Below, one piece after another: positions 45,783-59,356 of a stretch of 64,000 nucleotides of DNA (position 1 is the stretch's first letter; every line of letters begins with the position of its first letter). Under the pieces are notes generated by a model. The model saw only the letters and a list, made by a program, of their open reading frames with translations, was not told where the DNA came from and searched no databases. This DNA is from Linyphia triangularis (Eukaryota; Arthropoda; Arachnida; Araneae; Linyphiidae). Both the position numbers and the translations under genes were made by a program. The stretch lies in NCBI GenBank assembly GCA_963978545.1, contig OZ021732.1:65913214-65977213 (forward strand), read 5' to 3'.

Positions 45783-46298
45783 CATAGAGGTTATTGGCAT
45801 CCAGGTACAATATATGTTTCTTCTCCTCAGCAGCATTATATTCAGGACAGCCTGGATGGTTTGCCTGGCTATGACGATGGGTGATGACTGAGACTCCTCC
45901 CCGAATACCCTTCTCTATGAAGAGGTGCATGTCGATGTCGGTGAATAAATCCAAACCGACATCTGACATCTTGAGAGCGGCTTGCCACGCTAAACCCGGA
46001 GACGTCATCATGTGGGCGGCGTCTAGCTGGTAGAAGTCCAGAGTTAGGCGGCGGAAATTCTCAAAAACATCAGAGAGGAGGAGCACATCCGTCTTCACGT
46101 ACTGGTCGTGATATTCGCCAAGGTCTTTGATGCCGAAAGCTTCCCAAACAACTTGAGCGTGGTCATAATCTGCATCGGTGATGGAGGAGTTTGTAAGGGT
46201 GCTATAGAAGGCTTGCTGAGGTGGCAGAGATGTTTCTTGAAATTTAGTGAACGAGTCCATGTACTCATAAGGGTAAACTCCCTTCTTCAGCAAGAGAT
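45783..46298 (-). CDS. polB: Polinton B polB middle exon
   Basis: 516 bp, the same length and borders as 20372-20887, flanked by introns of 86 bp (45697-45782) and 78 bp (46299-46376). It keeps the Exo III motif YVKTDVLLLSD and DANNLYG. The open frame itself is intact but belongs to a dead gene. Confidence 0.85.
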
Positions 46299-48117
46299 CT
46301 AAGGAAAAAATTAAAAAATTAAATGATATTGTTAAGAGAACATTTATATAATATTATCATTGACTATATTACGTACCATGGTTAGATGCGATAGAACTCT
46401 TCAAAATGTGAAACTTGTCTTTCTCCAGATTATCGACAAGTTTCTGAAGCGATGCGTTCAGAAACTGGACACTGTCAATAAACTGGAGAGTCACCGGGAT
46501 CTTGTCAAGTTTCTTAGTGATGGAGAAGGAGATGTATTTCTCCATCGTTGTAGGGATGACTCCAATGTCATGACCAGCCACTTTCCCTAGCCCTTGCATG
46601 ATGAAATGCGCATCATAATTCTTCAGGTTGTGGAAGACGCAGGGAATCATTTTCCGCAACCTGAAGGCAAGGTTGCATTCATTGTGGAGCACTTGGCGGA
46701 ACTGACCGGTCAAGTGATCGTGGTCGTTCACCTGATCAGTTCCTAGTCGCCCCTTGCATAGGCCACAGTGTGTTGCAGCATTGATAGCATGCTGGTCTTG
46801 GGGCGTAATCCTCATCGGGACAATGGTGGTGAGCTTAACTGCTAACTCGTCCTTTTCATCAATAATGCTCTTGATGAAATGATCCACAGCATCCAATCCT
46901 CTGTAGACCGCAATAGGTTTTGTAGACTTCCCATCAGGACCTATAATGACATAGGGGTATCCGCAGGGAATGTGAGTAGCCGTCTTCACAATGCTGGAGT
47001 GGGTGGTGACGTCCAACTTCTCCACCAAGGCCTCAAAGTCCGCGTATATGATATACGGGACTTTCTGGGTGAACTTGTACTGACTAAATTTCAGAACACA
47101 GTCCTTTGGAGTCGGCATCTTGATGCGTTGGGGTGAGTGCTCGTTACAGTAAGGGACATGCGATTTGAGAGTCTCCTCCTTGGCAAAACGATGCAGACAG
47201 GAGAAACAGTAGAAGCTTGCAGCCTTGTGTTTAGTGAGGTTGGTGAGAAGCATGTACATACTCTTAATTAAACAGTAGTGCTGCCTCTCCCCTTCTATGA
47301 TGTAGAGGAGGTTGATAACCTCAGGATCCTCCCTCTTAGAGATGTATAGAGGTAATATATCATCATCTTCATAGCCGTAGATGTTTATCCTCAAGTTGTT
47401 GAGGTTTTCAACTATCCGGACTTTGCAGGGTTGAACGGGACAGCTTACATTTCCCATCTTGAGCTCCTGCTCGTACTCTTCATAGTGAGAAAATCTGTAT
47501 GGATGATCTGTATGAGCAATGGGATGAAGGGCAGCCAGGACAGACCAGATGAAACATTTACTGTCTTCATTCTGGATGTTGAGGACGGCCTTCTTTGCTG
47601 CCAACTTGTTGGTAACTTGAAGTGGCTAGCAGGGACTAGAGGTTGATACGTGGCAGTCTTCATCTCCAAATGGATGATTTCATCGAGGACCCATCCAGAT
47701 CCCCCTCTCGATGAATTCATCGAAGGAGGACTTGATTTTGGCGAAGGCTTGGTCGATGTGTTCAGGGAAGACGCTGTCATCCAGCTCCATCTGCACCTTG
47801 CTCCGAAAATAAGGTGTGGCAAATTCTTCATCTCCCTCATCACTCTTACGAACGAACCGGATTTTAGACACAACATACCACTTGATGGCCCTCTTCTCTC
47901 CCAACTCCTCCTGCAGCACATCCTGAACTTGGGGAGTGCTTTCCCTAATGAAGAGAAGCAGGTCTCCAACTGCCTCTTCACTCGGGAATAAATGACGGGT
48001 GGCAAAGACATCGGACGTCTTCACCTCTACTCTCCTCCTTCTGGGCACAGAGGGTGCAGGTTGAATTCCTCCTACTTGAGCAACTCGAAGGTGGGTGAGC
48101 AGATGTTGCATCATGAC

Positions 48118-51100
48118 CAGGGATGACGCGAACGGGGGGCGTAGGGGGCGACTCGCCCCCCTAAAGTTTTAGAAAGTTGGACAGTCGGCAAATTTTCTAT
48201 ATTTCATCGAGATCGTTCTTTTTCCAAAGCCGAACCACAATAAAATTGAACTGAATAAAAAGAAAAAGAAAAATCTTGATAAAAAATATCGGAATGCAAC
48301 GTGACCCGAGTTTGACGAATCGGCATTTTTACACTAGAAGTCAATTATAGGGGAGCCGGGTGTCTTTTTTGCCGCCTACAATGATGGACTGCGAACGCAA
48401 ATATTACCTTATAAATATCTTCATTATCTCACCCCATCAAAGTTTTTAGAAAGGCTGGTAGTTGGCAAATTTCCGAAATTTCATCTCTTCTTTTAAAAAT
48501 GCCAAGTGACGGATGCTACAAAACATATTGAATGGAAAAAAGTACAAATAATTAAAATCATCATTATTATTACAAAATTGTGATCACACTCCAGCCTAGT
48601 TGACGGTCGGCAATTTTGCATTGGAGTAAGTATATCCTTTTTGATAGGAACATTAAAATAATCTAATCATTGATTTCTTCACTGGCATTATATAACTTTG
48701 ATGTGTTACAGTAGATGATATATTTGTGGTACGTCAGATAACGCCTCAAAAACCATGACATACACATTAAACGTCATTTATATAAAGTATGTAATGTACG
48801 TCATATGAGTTAAAGGTTTTATACAAAATATCAAAACACCAAAATTTTTGTATACGAAAATTGACCCGCATTTTAGAAAGTTATTGCAATTAATGTCAAG
48901 TAGAATTCCATAAATGATGTTATATTCAGGATGGTCATAAAGAAACTTGGCCGTTATATGGGCATCTAGCGACAGTCTCGTTCAACAGATCGAGATGAGA
49001 TTTCAGGTATAGTTATTTAGAGGTATGGGGTCGAAATTCTGTGAATTTCAGCAAAATGGCGCTCACGCTTACGCAGGTTATAGTTACGAATGGCAACGCT
49101 TGCTTTTTAATATCGAAAAATGTTCACCGCATGTGAAAACTCTAAAGAGCGTTGGAACGGTATGTGCATACAAAAAACGGACGCGTAATGGACGCACAAA
49201 ATACAGATCTGCGAACTGCCAACAAAAACACGATCGGAGCAATGGAGGCCGCTCGCCAAATATTCAGCTTAGAAAACCGATTAAATTGCCTGTGATGGCA
49301 CTCATGTGAACTTAGGCCTCTATCAAATGCAAATTTCCATCGTGAGCCTCGATCGCGTGTTTGTTGGCCGTTCGCACAGCTTTTTTTTTTTTTTTTGTGC
49401 CTGCATAATGCGTTCGTTTTTTTGTGATACAGGTACCGTTCCACCACTCTTTAGGGTTTTCTCATGCTCTGAGCATTTTGAGACAGAAAAAAGTAGGAGC
49501 TGTCATTCGAAAATTTCAAGTGTATGTAACTATAACGATTACCGTGAGCGCCACCTGTTGAAATTCACAGAATCTCGAGCTCATAACTCTGAATTACTTT
49601 ACCTGAAATCTCATCTCGATCTGTTAAACGGAACGGAAGCTAGATCCCCATTTATCGGCAAAGTTTCTTTTTGATCACCTTGTACTTCATATATTGAAAA
49701 TGCATTCCCAAAATACTGCATGCCACATGTAAACTGGAAGGCGATATCGAATTTATTCCAACAAAATTATCTTTGGAAAAGTATTGAATGGTTTACTATC
49801 TAAAATTCTTAATGTTTCCCGTTCTCAAATAGCTGTGGCCCGACATAGTCCGGTACAACCAAGTTCAGTGTATTGCAAATTATGAGTATCCTTTCACTCA
49901 TATCCTCGATTTCTGACGCAGTTTGTCCTTTGTGTTGCCCTTGCGCCTAATAAATCTGACAACAACTAACCAACCTATCCTGGATTTCACCACTTTATAC
50001 TCTAAACATCGAGAAAAAATTGTCTTTCAGATAAACTAGGATTTTTTAGTCTAAATACCTTTAAAAATATTTCAAATTGGATCAATAAATCTCAAATTAG
50101 GATCATAACCATTACATGTGGGTAAGGGAAATGGGGGTGGGTTTTTGGAAATTTCATGCTGACAGTGACGTTTCTCTTGCTTTGAAGATCAAATGTGCAA
50201 TTTCTTCTTCCTCAAGATCGGAATAACACTGTAGATTTGAATACCTCCCTCTCACCTTTCCCAAAAAAAACCACAGGTACAATTCCTTATATAGTTTAGA
50301 TTGTTGTGTGTATGACATGCTTTTTTATAGATCTGAATATTTTGTCACTAAATTCGAAGTTCAATTAGTTGCGAATAATTTACCTTTCTTCATATAAATA
50401 TTACAGTTTGGTTTAATGCTAAAGTAATCCATTTCATTTTAATTTCGCATAGGAAAAAAAACCCTAGCATTTTCAAGTTTATTTTCCTTCTTGAACAAAT
50501 GATTATTTTTCAAAAAACGAGTAATATTTGCAAAAATTATTGCTGAAAAACCACACTACATCAGTGAAAAGCCCCAAAAATATCATTTAATTAAATCCAG
50601 CAATTTTTGAAAAAATATATACTCGAAGTAACTACTTTTAAGAAATATGTTCCTGGATTGAAATGTTACGAAAAAAATTAAGTTTTATTATTAACACACT
50701 TTTCAAGAAAAATCAAAATCTTTTAATTTTTAATTAGGAAAATGTGTTAAAAAGTATTTAAAAATTAAATAATTAACAAAACGTTTTTAATAATTATTGT
50801 CTTTTGCAATGCAATTATAGTGTGCATGAGCGCCTACATGATAATTTGCAGGGAGGTGTAAGGCGACAAAAAGGTTTTGTTTAATCCTTGATTTTTCGAA
50901 GATGGGAATTGGATTTCTTAATTGGATGGTAGTTAATAATTGTGCATTAATGTTCTGTTCAAATTGATAAATTAATATCTATATATATTTTTCTTGTAAA
51001 TTTTCCCACTTTTTTTCCTCCGTTACTTTATTTTTAGAATGCCAGAGGGGAGGGAGTACAAGTGCATGTTTTTTATGTCCCTGACATTGTATCTATTATA

Positions 51101-51937
51101 AAAATTGCAGTGCTTCGCTTAGGGAATTTTCTGAAATAGCAATAGTCCGCCAGAATTTTAAAAAGAAGAATTTTTTCAGAATTTGTGTTTTGATCAACCT
51201 TTATACAATTCTTTGTAAAAAAAGTCACCTATTTGATCAATAATTTACATCCATTTAATTCCGTGTTAAAGTGCTATTTTCCAACCACTTTTACACGTTT
51301 AATTAATTTTTTTCGAAACTGCAATTTGAAAATTTAAAAGAAAAGTTGTATCGAAATGAAGCACTCGTACTACTGAGGTTACTGAATTGGTTTGAGATTG
51401 TGGGGGAAATTCTATCTATCTGCAAGGTATAAATGTTTTCCCCCTCCAAATAAAAACGCTTCCAAAAATAATCTCCTTTGTTCGGAGAGGAAGGGGTAAT
51501 TTATTAAAAAGAAATGAAAAATTAAATGAATTTGAAGGAACTTTAACTATAATGTGATGGGAATTTACTTAAAATTTGACATTAATTACGTGTTAATAAA
51601 ATACCATAAAATATTAAAAATTGTTTAAACGGTAGTTTAAAAGTAATCAAAACTAATTGCACATTAAATAAAATAATAACAATTAAATAAAAAAATGCAT
51701 TAACAATTAGTTTTACATTAATTAACAATTAATTATGTATTAATAATTAATTATGTATTAATTATTCATATGTTAATTAAAAATTATTTATATGTTAATT
51801 TTACATTAATAAAAATTAGTTAACAATTTAGTAACATCTTAATTTATATTTTCTTCATTTACACTGGACATGCATTGATTTCAGTCGGCAAAAGGGTGTC
51901 TTCGCCCCCCCAACCAAAATTCTTAGCGACGGCCCTG
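48118..51937. mobile_element. hAT-type DNA transposon 2
   Basis: Starts CAGGGATGACGCG and ends GCGACGGCCCTG, imperfect inverted repeats. Perfect 8-bp duplication atcatgac at 48110-48117 and 51938-51945. 3.8 kb including a nested MITE (48927-49682). Long AT-rich parts and no transposase frame, so it is non-autonomous. Confidence 0.93.
48927..49682. mobile_element. mariner-like MITE nested in hAT 2
   Basis: Inverted ends of about 90 bp, beginning CAGGATGGTCATAAAGAAAC at the left and its diverged complement at the right, sharing a long block around AACAGATCGAGATGAGATTT. TA follows the right end, but TT precedes the left, so the usual TA duplication is only half visible. Open frames inside have no transposase motifs. 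Confidence 0.65.
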
Positions 51938-52249
51938 ATCATGACATCTTTACGTCCAAAACTCTTTCCGCAGTCAGGACAGGCATGGGGGGTAGCAGAT
52001 TGATGAGTCTTCATGTGTCTAGTCAGATCGGAATTACGTGTGAAGGACTTCTGACACGTTCCGCACACAAAGTCTTTCTTTCCAGTATGGGTTTTCAGAT
52101 GTTGAATCAAATTAAACTTCTCGGTGAAAGTCTTGTTGCAAATGTGACATACCTGTTGACAGTAAAAACTTTGATAAGTTTCAATAAATTATTTCACTTA
52201 ATATTATTTAAAATTAAATTTAAAAAAAAAAATAATACACATGACTAAG

Positions 52250-53322
52250 ATTTGAACCTTGTGCAAGATGGATGGCACGAGAGGGTCCAGCAACAGGAGT
52301 CTAAAAGAAAAGAAAAAAATTATTTAACATTTAAATAAGCTATTTCAACATCTTCTTAACAATAGTTCATCCTTTGAATGTAATACTTACAGTTTTCTGA
52401 TGGATTTTCAAATATCTTGTCAAATGACATTTCTGTACGAAACCCTTCTGACAGATGGTACAGACCTGTTGAAAATAGAAATTTTGAGTAACATGTTTTT
52501 AAAGTTATTATTCTTTCACTTAAATGATAAAAATAATACTTACATGCATGTCTTGTGAGGTGGATGCAGCATTAGAAGATCCAGCAGCAGTAGATTCAAC
52601 AACAACCTCCTAAGTAAGATATTGAGAAATTATTCTAAGTTTTTTACGTCAGAGAAAAATCGGGCGTGAATTTGGGGTGACTTTGAATAGTTACTGCACT
52701 GACAATTACTAAGTACAAAAGCAATAAAAATTTTAGCGTGAATTTAGGGCGACTTTGAATAGTTACTGCACTGACAATTACCAAGTACAAAAAAGTAATG
52801 AAAATTTCAGCGTGAATTTGGGGCGACTTTGAATAGTTACAACATTGAAAATTACTAAGCAATAAAAATTTTGCCGTGAATCTTATACTAATATTCAAGT
52901 GAATGACATTTAGAAAAAACACTAAGTACAAAAGTAATACAAATTTTGGCGTGAATCTTATACTAATGAATAACATTTAGAAAAAGTTTTAAAGAACATA
53001 TTATTGACATGAATTTCATATATAATTGAGAAAGTTTTAAGTGGATAACTCAGTTATGCGACATTAAATAACACAATTTCAAATTTATCTTAGACATTAA
53101 ACATTCATTTCAATAAATTCATCTACTTACAAGCAACAAGTTTAATCTTATTTAAAGAATATTCTTTAAGATACATAGTAAGTAATTTTAAAAGTTTAAG
53201 ATAAATACAATCTATAAGCATTCAAACATAATTTAAAAATATATTACTAAAAGAACACTTACCTGGTCATTAGGACTAGAGACAACGACATCCATGGGAG
53301 AAGGAGAACGTGATGATGACAT
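52250..53322 (-). CDS. polB: Polinton B polB upstream exons
   Basis: Minus-strand exons: start exon 53263-53322 (20 codons, MSSSRSPSPMDVVV..., ending at a GTAAGT donor), 52544-52609 (22 codons, Ala/Ser-rich), 52391-52465 (25 codons, one C2H2 finger), and a diverged linker exon near 52262-52302. This copy keeps the start-exon donor that Polinton A has lost and so shows the original gene layout. The intron at 52640-53000 holds the same ~90-bp repeats as in Polinton A. Confidence 0.7.
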
Positions 53323-54037
53323 TAAAAATAACTGAAATTGAAAAAATATATATAAATATCGAAAGAAAAAACATACATTTTCAATACAAGTTGGAAATAA
53401 TTTTTATGTAATACTTGAATCGACTACTTTAACATACTTAAAACATTTTAATATACATATTACTTAAAAGATACTAACATTTCACAAATAATAAAAATTT
53501 ACTTACCGTATAATTCAGATGAAATCAGAAGAAAGCTAAAGTAGCAGCAAAATACGATAAGCAAGCACGATAAGCAAATACTAAGCAAACACGATAAACG
53601 TCTTTCGCACTCAGGAATCTAAGTAGAAATGGCGAGACGGCAACCGGTAGCGTTTATATATGAGGGGTGATCACGTAACTTCACCGATCAATCAGGTTTC
53701 GCGCTAGAGGGCGCTGCTTAGTTCTAACCGGTCAGAGCGGGTGGGGAGCGAGATTAGGCATGTTTCAACACGCTTCAACGCGTTTGCGAGTTGAGTTGTA
53801 GTGTAACGATCTTGCTTGAAACAGTTAAAGTGATCGATAATTTGTTCGTGACGTCATAGTTTAGCGAATGGGTTTTTAGCGTAGACAGTTGTTGCAATTG
53901 GAGTAATTATGAAATTTATTAAATATAAAGATAATATTTAGTAATAATTATCAGATTTTATTATTATTATAAAAGATAACTTGTAGAAAAAAGTTACGGC
54001 ATGAAAATATATTATTTTTTTTATAAAGCTATTACCT
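53323..54037. promoter_or_regulatory. Polinton B polB promoter and divergent region (left part)
   Basis: A TATA-like TATATAAACGC on the minus strand near 53655, an untranslated exon with a donor near 53505, and TGACGTCA at about 53849. The region is cut at 54038 by the large inserted element; its right part resumes at 61659. Confidence 0.55.
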
Positions 54038-54049
54038 CCCAGATAGCAT

Positions 54050-54720
54050 GCAAGGTTATGAAAACCTTGTCATATACTTGTCATTGACTTTCAGTGATAA
54101 GGTTACAGGGCAATCCAACGGCAAGCTTATGAAAACCTTGCCATATACTTGTCAGCGACAACATTGACGGTAACCTAACATTGCAAGCTTACGAAAACCT
54201 TTTCATATACTTGTCAGCGACAACGTTGACGGTAACCTAACATTGCAAGCTTACGAAAACCTTTTCATATACTTGTCAGCGACAACCTTGACGGTAACCT
54301 AACATTGCAAGCTTACGAAAACCTTTTCATGTACTTGTATTAGACTTGCGGTGAAAAGGTTGCAGTGCAACCGAACGACAAGCTTTTGTAAAGGTTTACG
54401 CGACAACGTTGACAGTTACTTAACATCGCAAGCTTACGAAAACCTAGCCATATATACTTGTCATTAGACTTGCGTTGAAAAGGTTGCAGTGCAACCGAAC
54501 GACAAGCTTTTGTAAAGGTTTACGCGACAACGTTGACACTAACCTAACATCGCAAGCTTACGAAAATCTTGTCTTATACTTGTCATTAGACTTGCTGTAA
54601 AAAGGTTGGAGGGCAACCTAAAAATAAGGTTTTGAAAAGGATAGCAGCGAAACATTGACACTGACACTAACCTAATATCGCAAGGTTGTAAACACGTTTT
54701 CGCTTCAACCGGGTGTCAAG
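54050..54720. repeat. left subterminal tandem repeats
   Basis: Repeats marked by TTGCAAGCTTACGAAAACC. Part of the array has a 62-bp period (starts at 54181, 54243, 54305). A longer pair with a ~125-bp period is marked by TGCAGTGCAACCGAACGACA at 54361 and 54486. Confidence 0.85.
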
Positions 54721-55836
54721 CTTTCTTCAACTAACCTGGCAACGCTGGTGGTAAATTATTCCAAGTTTTTGCTCGGATTATCTTTTTCTCTTGCTTTAGT
54801 TGTAGGTGTTCGTAAAATACATTTCTTCACCGGAAAATCTCCAGGCAAAGTAACATTTTTTTTTCTGCTTTATTAAATATCTGCTGCACACTTTTTATTT
54901 TATTTTCTAAGTTAATTTATGTAGGAATCGTATTATGTTCGCAAGCATGGTCCGGTGTTTGCAGCCGGTATGAGGAATTTCTTTTCATTGTAAATTTCAT
55001 TTAGTAATTGATTAAATCGTCAATGAATCGCTTGCTTTCTGTTCTATTGAATTGATGTATATGCTGTTTTATTTTTTCGCAAGTTAATTTATACACGAAT
55101 CGTGTATTTGTATTTCGGAAGATATTATAATCGACTTCATTGAAATTTTAAAGAAGCGCTTATTTGATCGTTTTAATATTATCGACACATGTGATGTTCC
55201 GCGAATTTCGTTAATTATTCATCTGCTGAAAAACTCGTTATTCGCCAAAATTTTGAAAATGGATAAGTTTAATCGTTTAAAAAGTCCGCTGCCGTTCCTC
55301 ATTCCCTAAAATGTTTGTTTTTTCAACTGACGTGTCAAGGCCATTCGATCCGTCTTTTTTAATTCGCTTTTATTAGCTTCAGACGTATGTTAGTATGTAA
55401 CGGAATCTTTGAACATGATTTTGACCCCCTTCAAAACGTCGGATTAACTCGAAATTTGGCATACTTATTAAGGACCGATGACAATTCAATAATTGAACAA
55501 GTTTGTCACTTTATCACAAGGATTAGCTCGTGTTGCCCTTGCGCCGTTAAATTCCAACCAACCTTCTCCGGAATCAAACCCTGGTGTGCCGTTTGAATTA
55601 TTTGTCGTTTGAACAACGTTTATACAAAGCGTGTTTTTTTAGTCGCATTATCCTTACCAGAATCTTCAGGATTTGTGATTTTTCATATTCAGAGTCACGG
55701 TAGTGTTTTGTGCCAAGTAATACGGTGTGTACTAAGGCATACACATGACTTAAATTTGAGACAAGCATGTGACTATTGGCAGAAACAACTGGAGATTTTT
55801 GTACACTAACTAAACAAAAATTATAGTTTACAGAAA

Positions 55837-56200
55837 AAATAATTAATAGTTTAAAAACTAAAAAAACACGCTTTAATAGAAAAGTGAACTAAAAAGGAGA
55901 AAATAATTTTAAATAAGTTTGAAGTAAGAATAGAGTGATTAACAAAAAATATTTATTTTATCGTAAAAAAGCGTGGGGTGTTTTTTAAGATATTTTCATA
56001 ATGGCTCTACTTTTACCAATATTTGTCAATAAATATTTTCAACAATTGACATCAAGCACCCCACGCTTTTTTACGATAAAATAAATATTTCTTGTTAATC
56101 ACTCTATTCTTATTTCAAACTTATTTAAAATTATTTTCTCCTTTTTAGTTCACTTTTCTATTAAAGCGTATTTTTTAGTTTTTTAAACTATTAATTATTT
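55837..56200. repeat. long near-perfect hairpin
   Basis: Two 144-bp arms (55837-55980 and 56057-56200) are almost exact reverse complements around a 76-bp loop. Only a few mismatches are visible, so the palindrome is young. It is probably a foldback MITE; no target duplication was found. Confidence 0.88.
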
Positions 56201-56896
56201 ATGATTTGGATCGTGGTTTGCCTTTGTCACTGGTCTTGCAAAAGGGGAAAATAAGTGACGCTGATTGCGCTGTGTCTTTTTAAATGAATGCAATTAGGTT
56301 TTATTCTGGTTCGTAAGAAACTGAAATTTTGTATTCAGAGAATAAAATGTTTAGTTGAATTCGTCAGAATATGCGTATTTTCCGGATGTGATTGAAAATT
56401 TGCAAATTAAATCGTAGGTTTAAGTGAATTATGGATGTGGAACTGATAATGTAATATAGAACATTTGGCAATTTTTTTCATTTGGCGTTAAGCAAATTCG
56501 ACAAAATTAAAAGCACAGTGATTGAAATAAAATTAAAATATACTTAAATTTAAATTACTATTTAGAACTTAAAATAAAATACATTGCCAGAGGGGGTAAA
56601 TGCCAAATAAAATCGTGCATTAGAAATGTCCTATACTACATCTGTACCATGGATGTTATAGAATGAAACGTATTCGTCATATACATCCTCCAATCTTTTA
56701 TGATCCAGTATTTGAAACCAATGTAAAGAATAAAATTTCTTGGATTGACTAGTGCATTGATATAAGATTTGATATGCATATATATTAAAATACTTCAACA
56801 ATTTCCAAATTAAAAAAAATTGCCTCTTTGCAACTAAGAACTCATTTCATTTTGAAATTGATCATTAATAGCTTTTGTTTTCATGTGTATCACATG

Positions 56897-57296
56897 CAGG
56901 GTTCCCACGGTCATTGAAAGTCATTAAAAGTGCTTAATATTTTTTTAACCTGTTTTCAAGGCCTTGAAAATACTTAAAGGTGCTTAAAAGTCATTGAAAA
57001 TGCTTAGAGGTCCTTAAAAGTCCTTAATTTTTGTGTATGTTTTGTGTAAATTTACAAAAATGCAATTCAGACTTGCTATCCCCGCGTGTCTGCCGCTTAT
57101 CTGCACTGCATCAGAATTTTCTGACGTATTTGTATTACGCATGCGCCAACTTGTAACTGTTTAGGTAGAATATACTTTATAAAAAATTTATATATAGTCA
57201 TGATGCCTGAAAACAAGTTTTTAAAGGTCCTTAAAAACATTAATTAGGTCCTTAAAAGTCATTGATTTTCATTATGTGTCTTCAGTGGGATCCATG
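56897..57296. mobile_element. hAT-like MITE with CCTTAAAAG repeats
   Basis: Starts CAGGGTTCCCAC and ends GTGGGATCCATG, inverted with two mismatches. Both ends are full of CTTAAAAGT/CCTTGAAAA words in tandem, a style seen in hAT MITEs of many animals. No target duplication is visible. Confidence 0.55.
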
Positions 57297-57681
57297 TTTA
57301 TTATATGAAATTTAGTTTCTAGCATCTTCATTTTGATTTATTCCCATTATTTACCGTTTCAGAAATCTGTTTCCGCTGTTTTGGAAATTCTCTAGAGAGT
57401 TCTGTAAGGGAAGCTGTCAGTGACTGGCTTATGCAAGCAAAATTTAGGAAGAATAGAAGGTAAAGAGTCTTTCCATGGTAACTTGCGTATACAGGGATGA
57501 AAGTTTTCCTCCTTTTTGGTTTTCTATGTAGCATTTCCCTTCTCTTTGTCCCTGTTTTGAGGATCCACATTTTTCTGATGTGAACCAGTTCTTCCTGCAA
57601 AAAGTATATTTTTCCTCATGTCTAAATAAAAGATTTTTCTTCTTGGCTAACCTTTCCTCGCAGATTACTTCACTAACTCCT

Positions 57682-59356
57682 GGGCGATTCCACGGGAGAC
57701 TATTTTTGACATAAATTTTTAAATCACAGTATTTGTTTCTTTTTATTATACCAATACAAAGAAAAAGATATAAATTTAATAATAAAAAAACTTTTAAGAA
57801 CTTAAGTTATTATTTGAATTTTTTGGTGCGCTCAGAAATGGTGGCGCCTGAAGACTTGATGCAAACCATTCATCGACACTTGATAATTTTTCCACGAAAT
57901 CGCTACTACCGGTGGTTTGAGGTTATATTTCCCTGATAAATATTGAAGTTATAACATTTGTTTATTGCCTTATATAAAAAAACTAAATATTTATTATTAT
58001 TTTTCTAACAATATTAATTAAATAAGAAACCACTGTTGGTCAGTTGCACCCGCGATATAAAAGAAATGAAAGTTTGGTTTTCTTAAAGAAATAAATTGGT
58101 AATTTTTTGAAACTCTGTAGAAGTAAGAAGAAATAAAAGGAAAACTTGATTCAGTCGCAATAGAAGGTATGTTGTCATTTTAATTAAAATTAACGTTGAC
58201 TAAAATGAGTTGCACCCGTGATCAAAATATTAGAATCGCGGGTGTAACAGTTATGACTCTTACGATTACATTGTTATTTGTTATATATTTTTCATTTATT
58301 AAGTTTTTGATAACTTCATATCTTATTTTCTTATTTATAATTACTGATTCCTATTTAATAAGAGTTTATTGTTAATTTTTTACTTTTTTTGTGTAAATAG
58401 ATCAAATGAAATGGCAGAACAACAGCAAAAGGAGACTGCTTCTCAAAAATATAGGCGAAAACTAAAGGAAAATCCTAAACTTCTTGCAAACCATCTCCGT
58501 CGAGAAAGGGTCGCCTTTCTCCAAAAATTTCTTTTATATTTGTATCCCAAAAACAAATTGAAAAAGGAAAAACCATGTTAGATGATAGGTGGAAAGGACT
58601 AAAAAATATACCAGCCATTCAATCAAAACATTTTTTTCAATTTGAGGAGGGTAAGAGCATTTGTGTTGCATGAACGTCGAAGTCTAATTTGAAAAGAAAA
58701 TTAGTTTTGACAAATGCTACTAAAAAAAAAAACGTGGAAAAGTTACAAAAAAAGTTACGAAAAAGTTACGCGTTTCTGATGTTTACAGCGATTCTGAAGA
58801 TGAACCTTAAGGCTGATAAATCGCCGACTATTCCAAAAAAATAATTTATTTAAGTTACATAGAAAAGTGCTAATTAATGATACAGCATCTATGATCTCAT
58901 ATCTTTAATTTAAAGTTACATGGAAATGTTTATATTCACTACAGTGAGACGTGTTGCACCCGCGATAATTTTACGTTGCACCCGCGACTGGATAAAAAGT
59001 GAATAATTTATAATATTTATTTCTTTTAATAATTTTATTTAAGTTAATAATTAGTTTGTTTTGTATTCTTTTAAAGAATGTAAAAATAATTTAATAAATA
59101 TTCCATAAGTAACAGACTTTTTTCATTCTAGCATCATGACCTTTAATGGTGGGCCGATTTCGTTGCACCCGCGATAGCACTTTGAACCTCTCCTGAGTCT
59201 ATTTATACATTTTATTAAATGTTTTTTATATTAATTTTTGTAAAACAGATTACAATGTAATCCTGCGACTAGTCATTTCTTTAAAAAGAGTTTTTATTTT
59301 CTTAGTAAGAAGCCTTCAGTGAGTCTAAATGTTGCACTCGCGAGTACGGAATCGCC
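57682..59356. mobile_element. unclassified DNA transposon with GTTGCACCCGCGAT motifs
   Basis: 1.7 kb, starting GGGCGATTCC and ending GGAATCGCCC (10-bp inverted ends), with the same 4 bp tcct outside each end (57678-57681, 59357-59360). Inside are seven copies of a 14-bp motif (GTTGCACCCGCGAT and close variants) at 58043, 58209, 58235 (inverted), 58953, 58975, 59162 and 59331. A small basic frame lies at 58411. Confidence 0.6.
58411..58581 (+). CDS. small basic protein in the GTTGCACCC element
   Basis: 56 codons from MAEQQQKETASQKYRRKLKE; highly charged, Lys/Arg-rich, probably helical. An acceptor-like TTTTGTGTAAATAG precedes the ATG, and a basic stretch continues in other frames after the stop, so it may be the first exon or relic of a longer protein. 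The KYRxKLKENP phrase resembles repeats in uncharacterised animal transposon proteins. Function unknown. Confidence 0.35.
   Translation: MAEQQQKETASQKYRRKLKENPKLLANHLRRERVAFLQKFLLYLYPKNKLKKEKPC

Larger units (their letters stand above)
46377..52152 (-). pseudogene. polB: Polinton B polB large exon, split by hAT and frameshifts
   Basis: Coding parts are 51938-52152 (two and a half C2H2 fingers) and 46377-48117 (exonuclease domain with YADFEALVEK), separated by the hAT element at 48118. Compared with Polinton A there is a one-base gain near 47702 and a one-base loss near 47613, so about 30 codons between them are out of frame. The remaining protein sequence is close to that of Polinton A. Confidence 0.88.

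Noticed and set aside
49025..49674. Two open frames inside the mariner-like MITE
   Set aside because: No transposase motifs are present. The frames lie in a short element made mostly of inverted ends and look like chance.
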